This document shows, in pieces, positions 52,902 through 63,529 of a stretch of 64,000 nucleotides of DNA. Source of the DNA: an uncultured bacterium (lineage in GTDB: Bacteria; Armatimonadota; JACIXR01); NCBI GenBank assembly GCA_938041455.1, contig CALITO010000003.1, positions 34,548 to 98,547 of the forward strand. Reading direction: 5' to 3'. The notes beneath the pieces were generated by a model. It worked only from the letters and a program-made list of their open reading frames with translations, did not search any database and had not been told where the DNA came from. A program made the translations under genes and the position numbers. Each line of letters starts with the position of its first letter. Position 1 is the stretch's first letter.

Positions 52902-53476
52902 TGGAAGAGTTGGGAAAAGTAAAGAGGATCATAAGAAGGGGCAAGGGCATCTTACTGGAGGTTCAAACGGAGGCCCTTCCCCAAGGCACAAAGCCGGGTG
53001 ATTCCTTAGCCGTTAACGGTGTGTGTCTTACGGTTATGGAGAAAAAGAGTGATAGATTATTATTCTATGTGTCGGGAGAAAGTTTGAGCAAGACAAACCT
53101 CTCCAAATTGAGAATAGGAGAAGAGGTTAATCTTGAAGGAGCCCTCAATTTGGGTGAGAGGATGGGAGGGCACATAGTCCTGGGGCATATAGATGGAACA
53201 GGGAAAATAGGGAGGATAATCAAGAAGGGGGAAGAGTTAAGGATAGCAATAATTGTCGATAAGGAGTTATTACATTATATCGTTCCCAAAGGTTCAGTAG
53301 CAGTTGATGGGATAAGCCTAACCGTAGCAAATGTTCTGGAAAATGGCTTTGAAGTAGTCATCGTTCCCTATACCTACCGAAATACTAATTTGAGAAATAG
53401 GAGGGTGGGTGACCTTGTCAACATAGAGGCGGATATTCTTTCCAAATACGCTCTTCAGGTGAAGCGGTATGGGTAG
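52886..53476 (+). CDS. ribE: Riboflavin synthase alpha subunit
   Basis: The 196 residues show the two repeated lumazine-binding halves: [49 protein letters not shown] and [20 protein letters not shown]. It dismutates two lumazines to riboflavin. It overlaps ribD by 16 bases and ribBA by 8 bases. Confidence 0.95.
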   Translation: MFTGIVEELGKVKRIIRRGKGILLEVQTEALPQGTKPGDSLAVNGVCLTVMEKKSDRLLFYVSGESLSKTNLSKLRIGEEVNLEGALNLGERMGGHIVLGHIDGTGKIGRIIKKGEELRIAIIVDKELLHYIVPKGSVAVDGISLTVANVLENGFEVVIVPYTYRNTNLRNRRVGDLVNIEADILSKYALQVKRYG

Positions 53477-54692
53477 AGATGTCATAATATCAGTGGAGGA
53501 GGCAATAGAGGAGATAAGGCGAGGCAAGATGCTCATCGTGGTAGACGATGAGCAGAGGGAGAATGAGGGCGATTTGGTTATGGCTGCGGAGAAGGTGACA
53601 CCAGAGGCGGTAACTTTTATGGCTGTCTATGGAAGAGGTCTAATATGTGTTCCTATAACCGAGGAGAGAGCAAGAGAACTTGACCTTCCCCTTATGACAA
53701 CGGAGAACACGGAAGCGCATCACACAGCCTTTACAATATCAGTTGATGCCAAAAGGGGCACAACAACCGGCATTTCCGCCCAAGATAGGGCAACCACTAT
53801 AAAGGCTCTCGTTGACCCTGCAACAAAGCCCAGTGATTTAGCCCGCCCCGGTCATATATTCCCTATAATAGCGAAGAAAGGTGGGGTATTAGTAAGGGCA
53901 GGACATACAGAGGCAGCAATTGACCTGGCCACACTTGCCGGACTTTACCCCGCTGGGGTCATCTGCGAAATATTGAACGATGACGGAACCTGCGCTCGCC
54001 TCCCTCAACTAATGGAGTTCGCAAAAAAGTGGGACTTGCGAGTAGTGACAATCAATAGCCTGATAGAATACAGACAAAGGAAAGAGAAACTCGTTTTCCG
54101 AGCAGCGGAAACCACCCTACCTACAAGATTCGGGGTCTTCCATATCATTGCTTATCAAAGCCTTGTAGATGATAAGCCTTATCTCGCCCTGGTTATGGGC
54201 GAGATAAATTCTCATGAACCAATTTTAGTTAGAGTGCACTCGTCCTGCACAACGGGCGATGTCTTCCATTCTCTTCGCTGTGATTGCGGAGACCAGTTAG
54301 AAGCGGCGCTCAAAATGGTGGCTGAGGAAGGTAAAGGTGTCATCCTTTACATCCAGCAGGAAGGTAGGGGAATAGGCCTGGTGAATAAGATCAGGGCTTA
54401 TGAATTGCAGGACAAGGGTTTGGATACAGTTGAAGCAAATAGGGCGTTGGGATTCCCCCCCGACCTACGAGACTACGGCATAGGAGCCCAGATTCTTTTG
54501 GATTTAGGCCTGAAGAAAATCCGCCTTATGACAAATAACCCCAAGAAGATAGTGGGCATCTCCGCCTACGGCTTAGAAATTGTGGAAAGGGTGCCTTTGA
54601 CGAGTTCCTTGCGGGAAGAGAATAGAAATTATATCCTGACGAAAGCAAACAAATTGGGACACTTATTGGGGGAGACAAAGGAGGAGAAATGA
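53469..54692 (+). CDS. ribBA: DHBP synthase / GTP cyclohydrolase II fusion
   Basis: The 407 residues join RibB ([40 protein letters not shown]) to RibA from about 205 ([20 protein letters not shown], zinc cysteines, and [20 protein letters not shown]). RibB makes dihydroxybutanone phosphate and RibA opens GTP. Both start points of the pathway are on one chain. The next gene's ATG overlaps its stop (ATGA), which couples the cyclase gene to riboflavin enzymes. Confidence 0.95.
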   Translation: MGRDVIISVEEAIEEIRRGKMLIVVDDEQRENEGDLVMAAEKVTPEAVTFMAVYGRGLICVPITEERARELDLPLMTTENTEAHHTAFTISVDAKRGTTTGISAQDRATTIKALVDPATKPSDLARPGHIFPIIAKKGGVLVRAGHTEAAIDLATLAGLYPAGVICEILNDDGTCARLPQLMEFAKKWDLRVVTINSLIEYRQRKEKLVFRAAETTLPTRFGVFHIIAYQSLVDDKPYLALVMGEINSHEPILVRVHSSCTTGDVFHSLRCDCGDQLEAALKMVAEEGKGVILYIQQEGRGIGLVNKIRAYELQDKGLDTVEANRALGFPPDLRDYGIGAQILLDLGLKKIRLMTNNPKKIVGISAYGLEIVERVPLTSSLREENRNYILTKANKLGHLLGETKEEK

Positions 54693-56620
54693 GGCACAGT
54701 TTAAGCGATATAGGATTGAAATATGCTCGTGCCCTCGTCTATGTCTTTGGAGTATGCATCCTCACCGATTCTCCCTATCGTGAACAACTGTTCTCCCTTA
54801 GCCCACTATCTCTATCCGTTATCATTATCGGGGTCTATACAGCACTTGCTATTTGGCTTGAGGTGAAGGAAATACCGAGAGTAACTAAAAAAGTCAATAT
54901 AACGCTTTATGTTTTTGATACTCTCAGCATATGCTTGGTTATAAGTTTGACAGGAGGAGCGGGAAGTCCTATCTATCCTTTTCTATTTCTTCCTGTTATC
55001 TTCGTCTCCTTCGACCAAGGGCTAAAGGATGGGCTAATATTCAGCCCCTTTGTAATCGCTATGGGAACCTTGGCTTCCCTATCGCATCCAATTCCAGGAT
55101 TTTACTACTTTTTAGTGAGTGCATTCACCATATTCGTAATTGCCCTGACCGTGGGGTTCTTAAAGGACAACTGGGAAAGGAATATAGAAAAAGACAAAGT
55201 GCTAAGCGCCCTACGAGCACTTCTCTTACAGGATTTAACCCCCGAGGAAACCATCGCCCGAGCGTTTGAAATCTTGGGGAAAGCTGTGGGAGCGGATACG
55301 GTGGTATATCTCAAATATGACGAGGATAGCAAAAAGTTGAAGTTCCAAGGGATAGGTTATGGATTAGAGCAAGAAGAGGAGAGGAAACTACTTGCGAGGG
55401 ATATATTCCTTGAGGAAGGAGGAGTTTCTGTGGAGGTATTTCAAACTGGAGAGCCCGCTCTCGTCGAAGATGCCAGAACCCACCCCTCTATCCTCAAGGA
55501 CATAGTAGAGAACTTCTCAGTGGGAAGTGCTATGAGCTTTCCCCTAAGTATCAGGGGGAAAAGATGGGGAGTATTTCATTTCGTTCGGAGAGGGACACGA
55601 CGGGTGCGATTTACTGAGAACGATTTTCAAAAAGCTAAAGAGTTGATGGAAGAGACAATGCTGGTTTTAAATACAATTGAGCAAAGACGAGAAGTAGAGA
55701 GGCGGAGGGATTTGCTGGAACTACTTACGAAGCTAATCTCTAATTTAGCACGGGCAATAAATATTGAAGAAATAGGAAGAGAAATGTTCTATATCCTTCA
55801 AGAGGCTATCCCTAACCTGTCTGACCTCGCTCTTTTGAGATGTAGGGGGACCGAATACTCTGTGATGTTCTATGAGAAGGAGGTAACGTTGCGCTCCCCC
55901 TTGCTGAGAGAAGCATTTCAAAAAGTTATGGAAACCGGGCGAGTAATTTCCCTTCAAGAAGAAACTAAAAAGGAAGGGATAGTGGCTGTTCCCGTTTATG
56001 AAGAAGGGAGAATAACACATATTATCTCCCTTTTCCAGAAGCCTCCTAATCCTTTATCAGAGGAAGCAAGGATGCTTCTCTCCGCAGTTGCTGTTGAGGT
56101 AAGCGTGGCACTTACCCGGGTTTATTCCCTGGCGGAGTTGGAGAAATATGCCTTCCACGACCAGCTCACTGGGCTTCTGAATAGAAGGATGTTCTATCAA
56201 AGGATGGGACGGGAGATAAAAGGAGCAAGGAGATATGGATTTCCTCTATCTTTAGCTATTATGGACATAGACGATTTCAAGGAATACAATGATACTTATG
56301 GGCACCTTGAGGGGGATAGGGCTTTAGCGGAGTTAGGTAGATTACTTAGAGAGGAGATTAGAGCGAGTGATTTTGCTGCTCGCCTGGGCGGTGAGGAATT
56401 CGCAATAGTATTTCCTCATACTTCTAAAGATTTGGCGGTCCTCATAGCTGAAAGATTGGTAAAGAGGGTAAAAGAGAAAATTGGTCTCAGCACCAGCATA
56501 GGGGTAGGGGAGTTCCCTTCGGACGGAGGCACTTTTAAAGATTTGCTGAGAAAAGTAGACGAGGCTTTATATGAAGCCAAAAAACGAGGTAAGGGGAGGA
56601 TACAAGCGGTTGCAAGATGA
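54689..56620 (+). CDS. Membrane GAF-GGDEF diguanylate cyclase within the riboflavin operon
   Basis: The 643 residues have about five to six N-terminal membrane helices (to about 165), two GAF-like sensing regions (about 180-335 and 350-475) and a C-terminal GGDEF domain. The active site is intact as [11 protein letters not shown], and RASD before it matches the RxxD product-inhibition site. The enzyme makes cyclic di-GMP from two GTP. GTP is also the substrate of RibA, encoded just upstream with ATGA overlap. ribH follows. The sensed signal is unknown. Confidence 0.92.
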   Translation: MRHSLSDIGLKYARALVYVFGVCILTDSPYREQLFSLSPLSLSVIIIGVYTALAIWLEVKEIPRVTKKVNITLYVFDTLSICLVISLTGGAGSPIYPFLFLPVIFVSFDQGLKDGLIFSPFVIAMGTLASLSHPIPGFYYFLVSAFTIFVIALTVGFLKDNWERNIEKDKVLSALRALLLQDLTPEETIARAFEILGKAVGADTVVYLKYDEDSKKLKFQGIGYGLEQEEERKLLARDIFLEEGGVSVEVFQTGEPALVEDARTHPSILKDIVENFSVGSAMSFPLSIRGKRWGVFHFVRRGTRRVRFTENDFQKAKELMEETMLVLNTIEQRREVERRRDLLELLTKLISNLARAINIEEIGREMFYILQEAIPNLSDLALLRCRGTEYSVMFYEKEVTLRSPLLREAFQKVMETGRVISLQEETKKEGIVAVPVYEEGRITHIISLFQKPPNPLSEEARMLLSAVAVEVSVALTRVYSLAELEKYAFHDQLTGLLNRRMFYQRMGREIKGARRYGFPLSLAIMDIDDFKEYNDTYGHLEGDRALAELGRLLREEIRASDFAARLGGEEFAIVFPHTSKDLAVLIAERLVKRVKEKIGLSTSIGVGEFPSDGGTFKDLLRKVDEALYEAKKRGKGRIQAVAR

Positions 56621-56649
56621 CAAAAATAATAGAGAAAGAAGGTGAAAAG

Positions 56650-57120
56650 ATGCGGATATTTGAAGGAAAACTCGTAGGGAAGGGCTTAAAATTCGCCCTT
56701 GTCGTTTCTCGTTTCAATGAAACTGTGACAAAGAAATTGCTTGAAGGGGCGCTGGACTGCCTTCTCCGCCATGATGTCCAAGGTGAAGATGTGGATATTT
56801 TCTGGACACCGGGCTCGTTTGAAATACCGGTGACCGCCAAAAAGTTGGCAGAAACAGGGAAATACGATGCCATAATATGTCTCGGCTGTCTCATAAGAGG
56901 TGATACCCCTCATTTTGATTTTCTTTCCGCCGAGGTAACCAAAGGTGTAGCTCAGGTTTCCCTGGAGCATACCATCCCCGTGATTTTCGGTGTATTAACA
57001 GCGGATACCTTGGAGCAGGCTATGGAACGGAGCGGGGCAAAAGGGGGAAACAAGGGCTTCCAAGCAGCTTTATCAGCTATAGAAATGGCGAATTTATTCA
57101 AGGAGATGAAGGAAGAATGA
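56650..57120 (+). CDS. ribH: 6,7-Dimethyl-8-ribityllumazine synthase
   Basis: The protein of 156 residues starts at ATG 56650 after AGAAGGTGA. It carries [60 protein letters not shown] and [18 protein letters not shown]. It condenses dihydroxybutanone phosphate with the RibD product to lumazine and forms capsid-like particles. An upstream ATG at 56617 (ATGA with the cyclase stop) would add 11 residues. It closes the riboflavin set. Confidence 0.94.
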   Translation: MRIFEGKLVGKGLKFALVVSRFNETVTKKLLEGALDCLLRHDVQGEDVDIFWTPGSFEIPVTAKKLAETGKYDAIICLGCLIRGDTPHFDFLSAEVTKGVAQVSLEHTIPVIFGVLTADTLEQAMERSGAKGGNKGFQAALSAIEMANLFKEMKEE

Positions 57121-58238
57121 GAAAATACTTGCTTGTATTATCCTATCTTCTCTCTTTTCTTTTTGGTTTCGTTCTCTGCTTTTACCTTTACACAAAAATG
57201 GGGGAGAAACAAACGATAACTATTTCTCCTGCTTCTATTCCGATAAGGGTAAAGGGGGAAAGCCCTTTTGTGGCAGCGGTAGAGAAGGCGGGAGCTGCGG
57301 TGGTGAACATAGACACTACTTATGGGGTTTCTTCTTCTCCCCTTGGCTTCCTCTTCGGTGAGGAGCCCGATATAATTCCTCCCGCTGGTAAGGGATCGGG
57401 GGTAATCATTACCCCTGATGGATTAGTCCTTACCAACTATCATGTGATAAGAAATGCTCGCAGCATAAAAGTTACTCTTATAGATGGACGCAGTTTTAAT
57501 GCCTCAGTGGTAGGTTTTGACCTTCAAACTGATATAGCTTTATTGCGTATAAAGGGCAAGGATTTTCCCTATCTTCAGATAGGGAGATCGAGCGATTTGA
57601 AGGTAGGTGATTGGGTGATTGCCATCGGTAACCCTTTTGGCTTATCTAATACTGCCACAGTGGGAATTGTGAGCGCTGTAAGGAAGGGACCTTTTACTGT
57701 TGAGGGAAAGGTGCTAGCTACAAGCACCCTGATACAAACCGATGCAGCGATAAACAAGGGGAATAGTGGGGGGGCGCTCGTTAATCTGGCGGGCGAGTTG
57801 GTGGGTATCTGCACTGCGATCCTTACTCCCCCACTGCAGGAAGGAAATGTTGGCATAGGTTTTGCCATCGCCGTAGATGCTATCAAGGATTTAATCCCCC
57901 AATTGAAGGAGAAGGGAAGGGTCTCTCACGCCTGGTTCGGCATTAGATACAGAACACTTGATAATTACACAAAGAACATTATGAATATACCTTCTGAGGT
58001 AAAAGGTGCTTTGGTGGAGCAGGTATTCTCCGGTAGTCCAGCAGAAAGGGTGGGAGTGCGGCCAGGCGACATTATAGTGAGAATGGATGACAGAGAAGTG
58101 AAAACGGCGGACGATGTCATTATAGTGATGTTGAAAAAAAAGGTAGGGGACCCTTTAGAGATAAAGATATGGCGTGAGGGGAAGGAAATCTCTCTCAATG
58201 CGAAGTTAGGGGAACAACCCCCATCACTGGGAGATTAA
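57117..58238 (+). CDS. HtrA/DegP-type serine protease with PDZ domain
   Basis: The 373 residues have an N-terminal membrane anchor ([20 protein letters not shown]), a trypsin-like domain with the triad H109 (TNYHV), D139 (QTDIALL) and S217 (NKGNSGGAL), and one PDZ domain (about 280-365). It should degrade or refold envelope proteins in the periplasm. The ATG overlaps the ribH stop (ATGA). The 3' end overlaps the convergent gene by 4 bases. Confidence 0.93.
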   Translation: MRKYLLVLSYLLSFLFGFVLCFYLYTKMGEKQTITISPASIPIRVKGESPFVAAVEKAGAAVVNIDTTYGVSSSPLGFLFGEEPDIIPPAGKGSGVIITPDGLVLTNYHVIRNARSIKVTLIDGRSFNASVVGFDLQTDIALLRIKGKDFPYLQIGRSSDLKVGDWVIAIGNPFGLSNTATVGIVSAVRKGPFTVEGKVLATSTLIQTDAAINKGNSGGALVNLAGELVGICTAILTPPLQEGNVGIGFAIAVDAIKDLIPQLKEKGRVSHAWFGIRYRTLDNYTKNIMNIPSEVKGALVEQVFSGSPAERVGVRPGDIIVRMDDREVKTADDVIIVMLKKKVGDPLEIKIWREGKEISLNAKLGEQPPSLGD

Positions 58239-58711
58239 AATCCCTCCCCATATATTTGCCCTACCACTCCACTATATCCCTCTATCCTGATTATTCTCCA
58301 TTCTTTGCCCCTTTTCTTCAAATAGACATCGGCATAAAGGGGGAAAAGTAGCGGTTGGCTCATATCTTCCATTTGTATCAGGAGGGTGCAGTGGACGCCA
58401 ACTCGGGCATCGGGTGGAGTGATGGCCGGCTGAATGTTGGCGATATTTAAATCAAGCAGTATCGCTCGCTTGAGTTCGCCCCTTAGTTCTCGTCTTATAT
58501 CCCCATAGGTAATGCCAAAGCTATCTTGATAATCTGGGGAAAAGAGCGAAAGGAGGAGGGGCGCGTTTCTTTCCCTAATCCCTATCACAGCTTTTTGGAA
58601 AAGCAGGGCAATGGCCTCTCTGTCAGAGAGAGGTTTTGGCGCAAGAAGGAGGTAGGAAGAAATACCAACGCTAACTAAGATAATCACTGGCAAAATTAAC
58701 TTTCTTCTCAT
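58235..58711 (-). CDS. Membrane-anchored protein with NTF2-like fold
   Basis: The 158 residues have an N-terminal membrane helix (LILPVIILVSVGISSYLLLA) and a helix-strand pattern with the look of SnoaL/NTF2-like domains (SDREAIALLFQKAVIGIRER, KRGKEWRIIRIEGYSG). No catalytic motif is evident. A TATAAT (58725-58720) lies 8 bases before the ATG, and no -35 box is evident. I cannot name a function. Confidence 0.65.
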   Translation of the reverse strand: MRRKLILPVIILVSVGISSYLLLAPKPLSDREAIALLFQKAVIGIRERNAPLLLSLFSPDYQDSFGITYGDIRRELRGELKRAILLDLNIANIQPAITPPDARVGVHCTLLIQMEDMSQPLLFPLYADVYLKKRGKEWRIIRIEGYSGVVGQIYGEGF

Positions 58712-58743
58712 ATAAATTCATTATAATTAAATTATAAAGAAAT

Positions 58744-58820
<77 letters not shown>

Positions 58821-58821
58821 C

Positions 58822-59559
58822 CTAAGAAGGAGAGAAGGTAGGTGCCCCCGGTGTTCTCGTCGGTGGAGCGATGCGAAACCTCAAGAATCTGCTTTCTATC
58901 GCCTCAGCCCCGCTCAAAAGGTCGCACTTAGCAGAGAAACTTCCCTCTCTTAGGGGGAGCAAGTAGAGCTGTATTATCAGCGACTGCCCTGTGCCAAGGG
59001 AAGGTAGCCAGAAGTAGGTTGAATCTCCCCTCACTTCTGAGAAGAGGGTAGGGATACTGCTTTGAAGGCGGAAGTCGCTGAAGAAAGCGGAGGGAAAGCG
59101 CAAGGCGAGATTTTCCAGGGGTTGAGCGCCGGTGTTTGCAATCCGTATATTTAGGGGGAAGTAAGAACCTCTCAATAGTTGTTGGGGAAATGTCACAGCG
59201 AATTCCCACTCTGGTTGTGCTTTAACACCCCGAAGGAAGAGCCCCCATATCAGAAGCACCAATACCACCGCAGCGGCAGCTGTTACTCCCAAGGTTCGGG
59301 CCACTCGTCTTCTGAAGAGTTCTTCTCCTACAATCAAACGGGAGCGGAAAAGGTCGCAGGAGGCGGGTATTGTGTCGGGGTCGGTGATGGATTGAACTTC
59401 CATTTGGAGGGGGTGTAGGCATTCCAATGTTTTGGCGTTGAAGAAGCGACAGTAGCGACAGCATATCAAATTTATACCACACTTGGAACAGAGAGGGAAG
59501 GGAGGAACCCCCTCCATATTGATGGTGCCACAATTTGGACATCTATACGCACGAGGCAT
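58822..59559 (-). CDS. Zinc-ribbon membrane protein with extracytoplasmic beta domain
   Basis: The 245 residues begin with two to three cysteine clusters (RCPNCGTIN, LCSKCGINLICCRYCRFF, then CLHP and SCDLF), one membrane helix near residues 95-115 (TLGVTAAAAVVLVLLIWGLF) and a C-terminal beta-sandwich domain (LNIRIANTGAQPLENLALRF). ATG 59559, 8 bases after AGGGG, is preferred over GTG at 59568 within that site. Zinc would be held on the cytoplasmic side. Family unknown. Confidence 0.75.
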   Translation of the reverse strand: MPRAYRCPNCGTINMEGVPPFPLCSKCGINLICCRYCRFFNAKTLECLHPLQMEVQSITDPDTIPASCDLFRSRLIVGEELFRRRVARTLGVTAAAAVVLVLLIWGLFLRGVKAQPEWEFAVTFPQQLLRGSYFPLNIRIANTGAQPLENLALRFPSAFFSDFRLQSSIPTLFSEVRGDSTYFWLPSLGTGQSLIIQLYLLPLREGSFSAKCDLLSGAEAIESRFLRFRIAPPTRTPGAPTFSPS

Positions 59560-59602
59560 AAAGTTCACCCCTATTTATCATTATATAAAATGGCCGATAT
59601 AT

Positions 59603-59630
59603 TTGCAATAGAAATTAAAAAGGTTATAAT
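59603..59630 (+). promoter_or_regulatory. Promoter of the nusA-infB operon
   Basis: TTGCAA (59603-59608), 16 bases, TATAAT (59625-59630). It would give a leader of about 55 bases that holds the hairpin at 59645-59667. Confidence 0.6.
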
Positions 59631-59644
59631 TGTTTATAAGGAGC

Positions 59645-59670
59645 AAGAGTGGGTAGGACCCACTCTTTTA
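59645..59670 (+). terminator. Leader hairpin before nusA, attenuator-like
   Basis: AAGAGTGGG (59645-59653) pairs perfectly over 9 bases with CCCACTCTT (59659-59667) around a TAGGA loop, followed by TT. It stands between the promoter and nusA. In Bacillus the equivalent operon is autoregulated by NusA-dependent termination in its leader; a similar role is inferred here. Confidence 0.6.
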
Positions 59671-59691
59671 GTTTAAACCAAGAGAAAAACT

Positions 59692-60774
59692 ATGCAGGTA
59701 GAGAATCTCATAAGAGCAGTTAGAGAATTAGAGAAGGAGAGAAACCTCCCCCGGGAGGTGCTCTTGGATATTATAAGGCAGGTGATAATCCGCGCCTACC
59801 AAAAGCAATGCGGGCGAGATGAGAATCTTCGCGTGGATATAGATTTCGAAAACGCAAGGGTGAACATCTTTACCCACAAGATTGTCAAGGAGAAGATCGA
59901 TACTCCCTCTTTGGAGATATCGCTTGAGGAAGCGAGGAAAATCAAGCCCAACGCGAAGATAGGAGAGGTTATAGAGATAGAGGTTACACCTCTTGAGTTG
60001 GGCAGGATAGCCGTCCAGACGGCGAAGCAGGTTCTCTTCCAGAAGATAAGGGAAGAGGAAGCACGCTTGGCAAGTGAGGAGTGCGATCGATACTTGGGCA
60101 AGGTCACCACTGGCGTAGTGCTGAGAAGGGATGGGCGAGTTGTATATATGAAAGTGGGAAGAACGGAGGCGATACTGCCTCCAGCTGAGCAGGTATTGAG
60201 GGAACATTATCATCCTAACGAGAGGTTTAAGGTCTATGTTCTGCGGAGGGAGGATACCCCCCGGGGACCAAGGGTTATTGTTTCACGGTCCCATCCCGCA
60301 TTAGTAGTGGGGCTCTTCCAACTGGAGGTGCCCGAGATAGCCGAAGGCATCGTTGAGATAAGAGGGATCGCCAGGGAGCCGGGTTCCCGAACGAAACTTG
60401 CGATTTATTCTCGCAATCCCCGAATTGACCCGCTTGGGACCTGTGTGGGACCGCGGGGGGCGAGGGTGCAAGCAATAGTGAACGAGTTAAGAGGAGAGAA
60501 AATAGACCTTGTAAGATGGAGCCCGGATATAAGGGAATACATCGTCAACGCTCTCAGTCCCGCTAAGGTGAAAGAGGTTCATTGCGATGAGAAGGAGAAG
60601 CGGGCTTTGGTCATCGTTCCCAGGGAGCAGTTATCCCTCGCCATAGGTAAAGAGGGGCAAAATGTGAGGTTGGCGGTAAAACTGATTGGATGGCATATAG
60701 ATATAAAAGGCGATGTGGAGGAGATGGAGCGAACCGGCTCCCAGAATTTGGAAGGGGAAGATGGAGAGCATTAG
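59692..60774 (+). CDS. nusA: Transcription factor NusA
   Basis: The 360 residues hold the NTD (ENLIRAVRELEKERNLPREV), S1 domain (EECDRYLGKVTTGVVLRRDG) and two KH domains (GSRTKLAIYSRNPRIDPLGT, CVGPRGARVQAIVNELRGEK, SLAIGKEGQNVRLAVKLIGW). It binds RNA polymerase and controls pausing, termination and antitermination. rimP, which usually precedes it, is not here. YlxR overlaps its end. Confidence 0.96.
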   Translation: MQVENLIRAVRELEKERNLPREVLLDIIRQVIIRAYQKQCGRDENLRVDIDFENARVNIFTHKIVKEKIDTPSLEISLEEARKIKPNAKIGEVIEIEVTPLELGRIAVQTAKQVLFQKIREEEARLASEECDRYLGKVTTGVVLRRDGRVVYMKVGRTEAILPPAEQVLREHYHPNERFKVYVLRREDTPRGPRVIVSRSHPALVVGLFQLEVPEIAEGIVEIRGIAREPGSRTKLAIYSRNPRIDPLGTCVGPRGARVQAIVNELRGEKIDLVRWSPDIREYIVNALSPAKVKEVHCDEKEKRALVIVPREQLSLAIGKEGQNVRLAVKLIGWHIDIKGDVEEMERTGSQNLEGEDGEH

Positions 60775-61030
60775 GAGTTGCATAGTTTGTGGTAAGAAGC
60801 TCCCAAAGGAGCGTTTCCTTCGGATCGCCAAATTTAAAGGAGGTAGAATAGAAATAAGCCCGAGGGGAGGTAGGGGAGCCTATTTATGTAGCGACGGAGA
60901 ATGCATCTCGGAGGCGTTCAAGGGCGAGAGATTAGCTAAGGCCTTGAGGGTCAAGGGGAAAATAGATGCTGATACTCTCCAGCGACTACGGGATGAGCTT
61001 GAGGTGATAAGAAAGTGCGAAGAGAAATAG
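60761..61030 (+). CDS. ylxR: YlxR-family RNA-binding protein
   Basis: The 89 residues begin MESIRSCIVCGKKLPKERFL and have PRGGRGAYLCSDGECISEAF, as in the DUF448/YlxR family. It is linked to transcription and RNase P in Bacillus relatives. ATG 60761 sits within nusA's end; a longer frame from 60713 has no family support. The infB start overlaps its last bases. The L7Ae-like gene often found next is missing. Confidence 0.9.
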   Translation: MESIRSCIVCGKKLPKERFLRIAKFKGGRIEISPRGGRGAYLCSDGECISEAFKGERLAKALRVKGKIDADTLQRLRDELEVIRKCEEK

Positions 61031-62880
61031 AAAGTATAGCCAACGAGATGAATGTGGAGGAAGAAAGCCTGCTTTGGGCACTTGAACAGCTTTCCTTGCC
61101 GGCAGATTCGCTTGGCGAGGAAGAGATAGAGCTTCTAAAGGAATTTGTAAAGGAAAAGGCTTTACCTGTTTCTCCCACTACTACTGTCCGAGAACTGGCG
61201 GAGAGGATGTCCTTACCTCCTACCGCCCTCATAGGAGATTTATTAAAGGCTGGCATACCCCTTAATATCAATCAAGTAATAGATTTCAAGTTGGCAAGCC
61301 AATTAGCAAGAGAAAAGGGATTCATAGCTGTTAGGGTAAAGGAAGAGGAGAAGGAAAAGAAAGAACAAGGTGTGCCTCGTCCACCCGTAGTTACGGTTTT
61401 AGGGCATGTTGACCATGGCAAAACCACATTGCTTGATGCGATAAGGGAAACAAGAGTTGTGGACTCTGAGGCGGGTGGCATTACCCAGAAAATAGGTGCC
61501 TACCAAGTAGAAGTAGGAGACAATAAGATAACCTTTATAGACACCCCGGGACATGAAGCGTTCACCGCTATGCGGGCCAGGGGAGCACAGGTGACGGATA
61601 TAGCGGTGCTCGTTGTAGCTGCTGACGATGGCGTTATGCCCCAGACGATAGAAGCGATAAATCACGCCAGAGCGGCGAATGTCCCCATAATTGTTGCTAT
61701 CAACAAAATAGATAAGCCTGAGGCAAATGTGGAGAGGGTGAAAAGACAACTGGCGGAGGTGGGAGTAATCCCTGAGGAATGGGGAGGGGACACGGTATGC
61801 GTTCCCATTTCCGCTCTCAGAAGAGAGGGGATAAATGAACTTTTGGAGATGATACTTCTTGTGGCGGAGATGGAAGATTTGCGGGCTAATCCCAGAGGCA
61901 AGGCAAAGGGGACTGTTATAGAATCTCGTTTAGACCCCGCAAGGGGAGCGATGGCTACTGTAATAGTGCAGGAAGGAACATTGAGGATAGGAGACCCCAT
62001 AATCGCTGGGACCACCTATGGTAGGGTAAGGGCGATGTTTGACGAGTGGGGCAATCAGTTGAAGGAAGCACCCCCTTCTACCCCCGCGGAGATAATGGGG
62101 CTAAACGAAGTGCCTGAGGCGGGGGATAAGTTCGAAGTCGTGGATTCCGAGAGGACTGCCAAGGGGATAGCGGAAAGTAGAAGGGAAGAGAGGAAGGAAG
62201 CTTCCCTTGTTCGGGAACGAAGGATCAGTCTGGAGACCCTTTATGAGAGTTTGCAAAAGGGAGAGGAGAAGGAACTTCGCCTTGTGGTAAAAGCGAACTC
62301 CCAGGGAGCTTTAGAAGCAGTTAAGCAAGCGCTTAGCGCTTTGAACCACGAAGAAGTGAAAATAAACATCATCCACAGTGGAGTTGGCAATATCTCCGAG
62401 AATGATGTTCTGCTTGCCTCGGTAGCGAATGCGATAATAATTGGTTTTGGTAGTAAGGCGGATGGTAGGGCAAAAAAGATGGCGGAAAAAGAAGGAGTTG
62501 ATATACGGGTTTATAAGGTGATATACCAGTTGATAGACGAGGTGAGGGCAGCACTAATCGGATTGCTCGCTCCCATTGAACAGGAAGTATCGGTGGGGAA
62601 AGCAGAAGTAAGGGCGCTTTTCCGTCTGCCGGAAGGTAGGGTAGCAGCTGGTTGCTATGTGAAAGAGGGGAAACTATTGAGGGGTGAAAAGGTCAGGGTA
62701 TGGCGTGAAGAGGCGGTTGTTTATGAGGGAGAATTAAATTCCCTGCGAAGATTCAAGAACGATGTTAGGGAAGTAGGGGAAGGTTTCGAATGCGGAGTAA
62801 TGTTAGAGGATTTCAACGATTTCCGAGAGGGCGATATAATAGAGTGTATTACCATACAAAGGGTATTACAGACTGGTTAA
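61015..62880 (+). CDS. infB: Translation initiation factor IF-2
   Basis: The 621 residues have a short N-terminal IF2_N region ([20 protein letters not shown]), the G domain ([46 protein letters not shown]) and the C1-C2 domains that hold fMet-tRNA ([20 protein letters not shown]). It is shorter than E. coli IF-2 because the N-terminal part is reduced. The GTG start overlaps ylxR; ATG 61048 is an alternative. Confidence 0.96.
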   Translation: MRREIESIANEMNVEEESLLWALEQLSLPADSLGEEEIELLKEFVKEKALPVSPTTTVRELAERMSLPPTALIGDLLKAGIPLNINQVIDFKLASQLAREKGFIAVRVKEEEKEKKEQGVPRPPVVTVLGHVDHGKTTLLDAIRETRVVDSEAGGITQKIGAYQVEVGDNKITFIDTPGHEAFTAMRARGAQVTDIAVLVVAADDGVMPQTIEAINHARAANVPIIVAINKIDKPEANVERVKRQLAEVGVIPEEWGGDTVCVPISALRREGINELLEMILLVAEMEDLRANPRGKAKGTVIESRLDPARGAMATVIVQEGTLRIGDPIIAGTTYGRVRAMFDEWGNQLKEAPPSTPAEIMGLNEVPEAGDKFEVVDSERTAKGIAESRREERKEASLVRERRISLETLYESLQKGEEKELRLVVKANSQGALEAVKQALSALNHEEVKINIIHSGVGNISENDVLLASVANAIIIGFGSKADGRAKKMAEKEGVDIRVYKVIYQLIDEVRAALIGLLAPIEQEVSVGKAEVRALFRLPEGRVAAGCYVKEGKLLRGEKVRVWREEAVVYEGELNSLRRFKNDVREVGEGFECGVMLEDFNDFREGDIIECITIQRVLQTG

Positions 62881-62883
62881 ACA

Positions 62884-63162
62884 ATGACCATAGGTTTAAT
62901 GAGAATAGAAATATTTATAAGTGATGCGAATAATTTGAAGGATAAAAGAGTTGTTATGCGGAGCCTTATTGATACGATGAGGAAAAAATTCAATGTATCG
63001 GTTATAGAGGAGGGGAATGTAAAGTGGCGGAGGGGGATAATCAATGTAGCTCATATTTCTACAAACTCCGCTAAATGCAACAGCACTCTTAACAAGGTTA
63101 TAGAATTCATAAAAAGCGACCCCCGCGTAGAGATAATAAATTGTAACATAGAGCTACTATAG
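62884..63162 (+). CDS. ylxP: YlxP-like protein (DUF503)
   Basis: The 92 residues match DUF503/YlxP: GLMRIEIFISDANNLKDKRV, VMRSLIDTMRKKFNVSVIEE, AHISTNSAKCNSTLNKVIEF. It is commonly found between infB and rbfA, as here, and its role is not known; ribosome assembly is suspected. Confidence 0.92.
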   Translation: MTIGLMRIEIFISDANNLKDKRVVMRSLIDTMRKKFNVSVIEEGNVKWRRGIINVAHISTNSAKCNSTLNKVIEFIKSDPRVEIINCNIELL

Positions 63163-63172
63163 GAGGTTTGAA

Positions 63173-63529
63173 ATGAAACCGCGAAGACTTGTCCGTCTAA
63201 GAGAGCTCTTTATTGAGGAGTTGAGCAATATCATTCACGACAAGGTTAAGGACCCCAGATTAGGTTTTATAACTGTCACCGATGTGGAGATATCCCCTGA
63301 CCTTGAACACGCTAAGGTATATGTAAGTGTGTTGGAAGGAGAAGAAGTTGCCCGAAAGACTTTGGAGGGTTTGGAAAATGCCGCTGGTTTCATAAGATAT
63401 GAGTTGAGGAAGCAGATAAAAAATCTCCGCACCTTCCCATCGCTTAGCTTCCACCTTGATGAATCACTCAAGCGAGGTTCACAAGTGATAGCAGTTTTGA
63501 ACAAACTCCATAGGAATGAGGAATCTTAG
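63173..63529 (+). CDS. rbfA: Ribosome-binding factor A
   Basis: The 118 residues show the KH-like RbfA fold: RRLVRLRELFIEELSNIIHD, DPRLGFITVTDVEISPDLEH, AKVYVSVLEG and FHLDESLKRG. It helps mature the 16S rRNA 5' end in the small subunit. GGAGG precedes the ATG. Its end overlaps the next gene by 14 bases. Confidence 0.94.
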   Translation: MKPRRLVRLRELFIEELSNIIHDKVKDPRLGFITVTDVEISPDLEHAKVYVSVLEGEEVARKTLEGLENAAGFIRYELRKQIKNLRTFPSLSFHLDESLKRGSQVIAVLNKLHRNEES

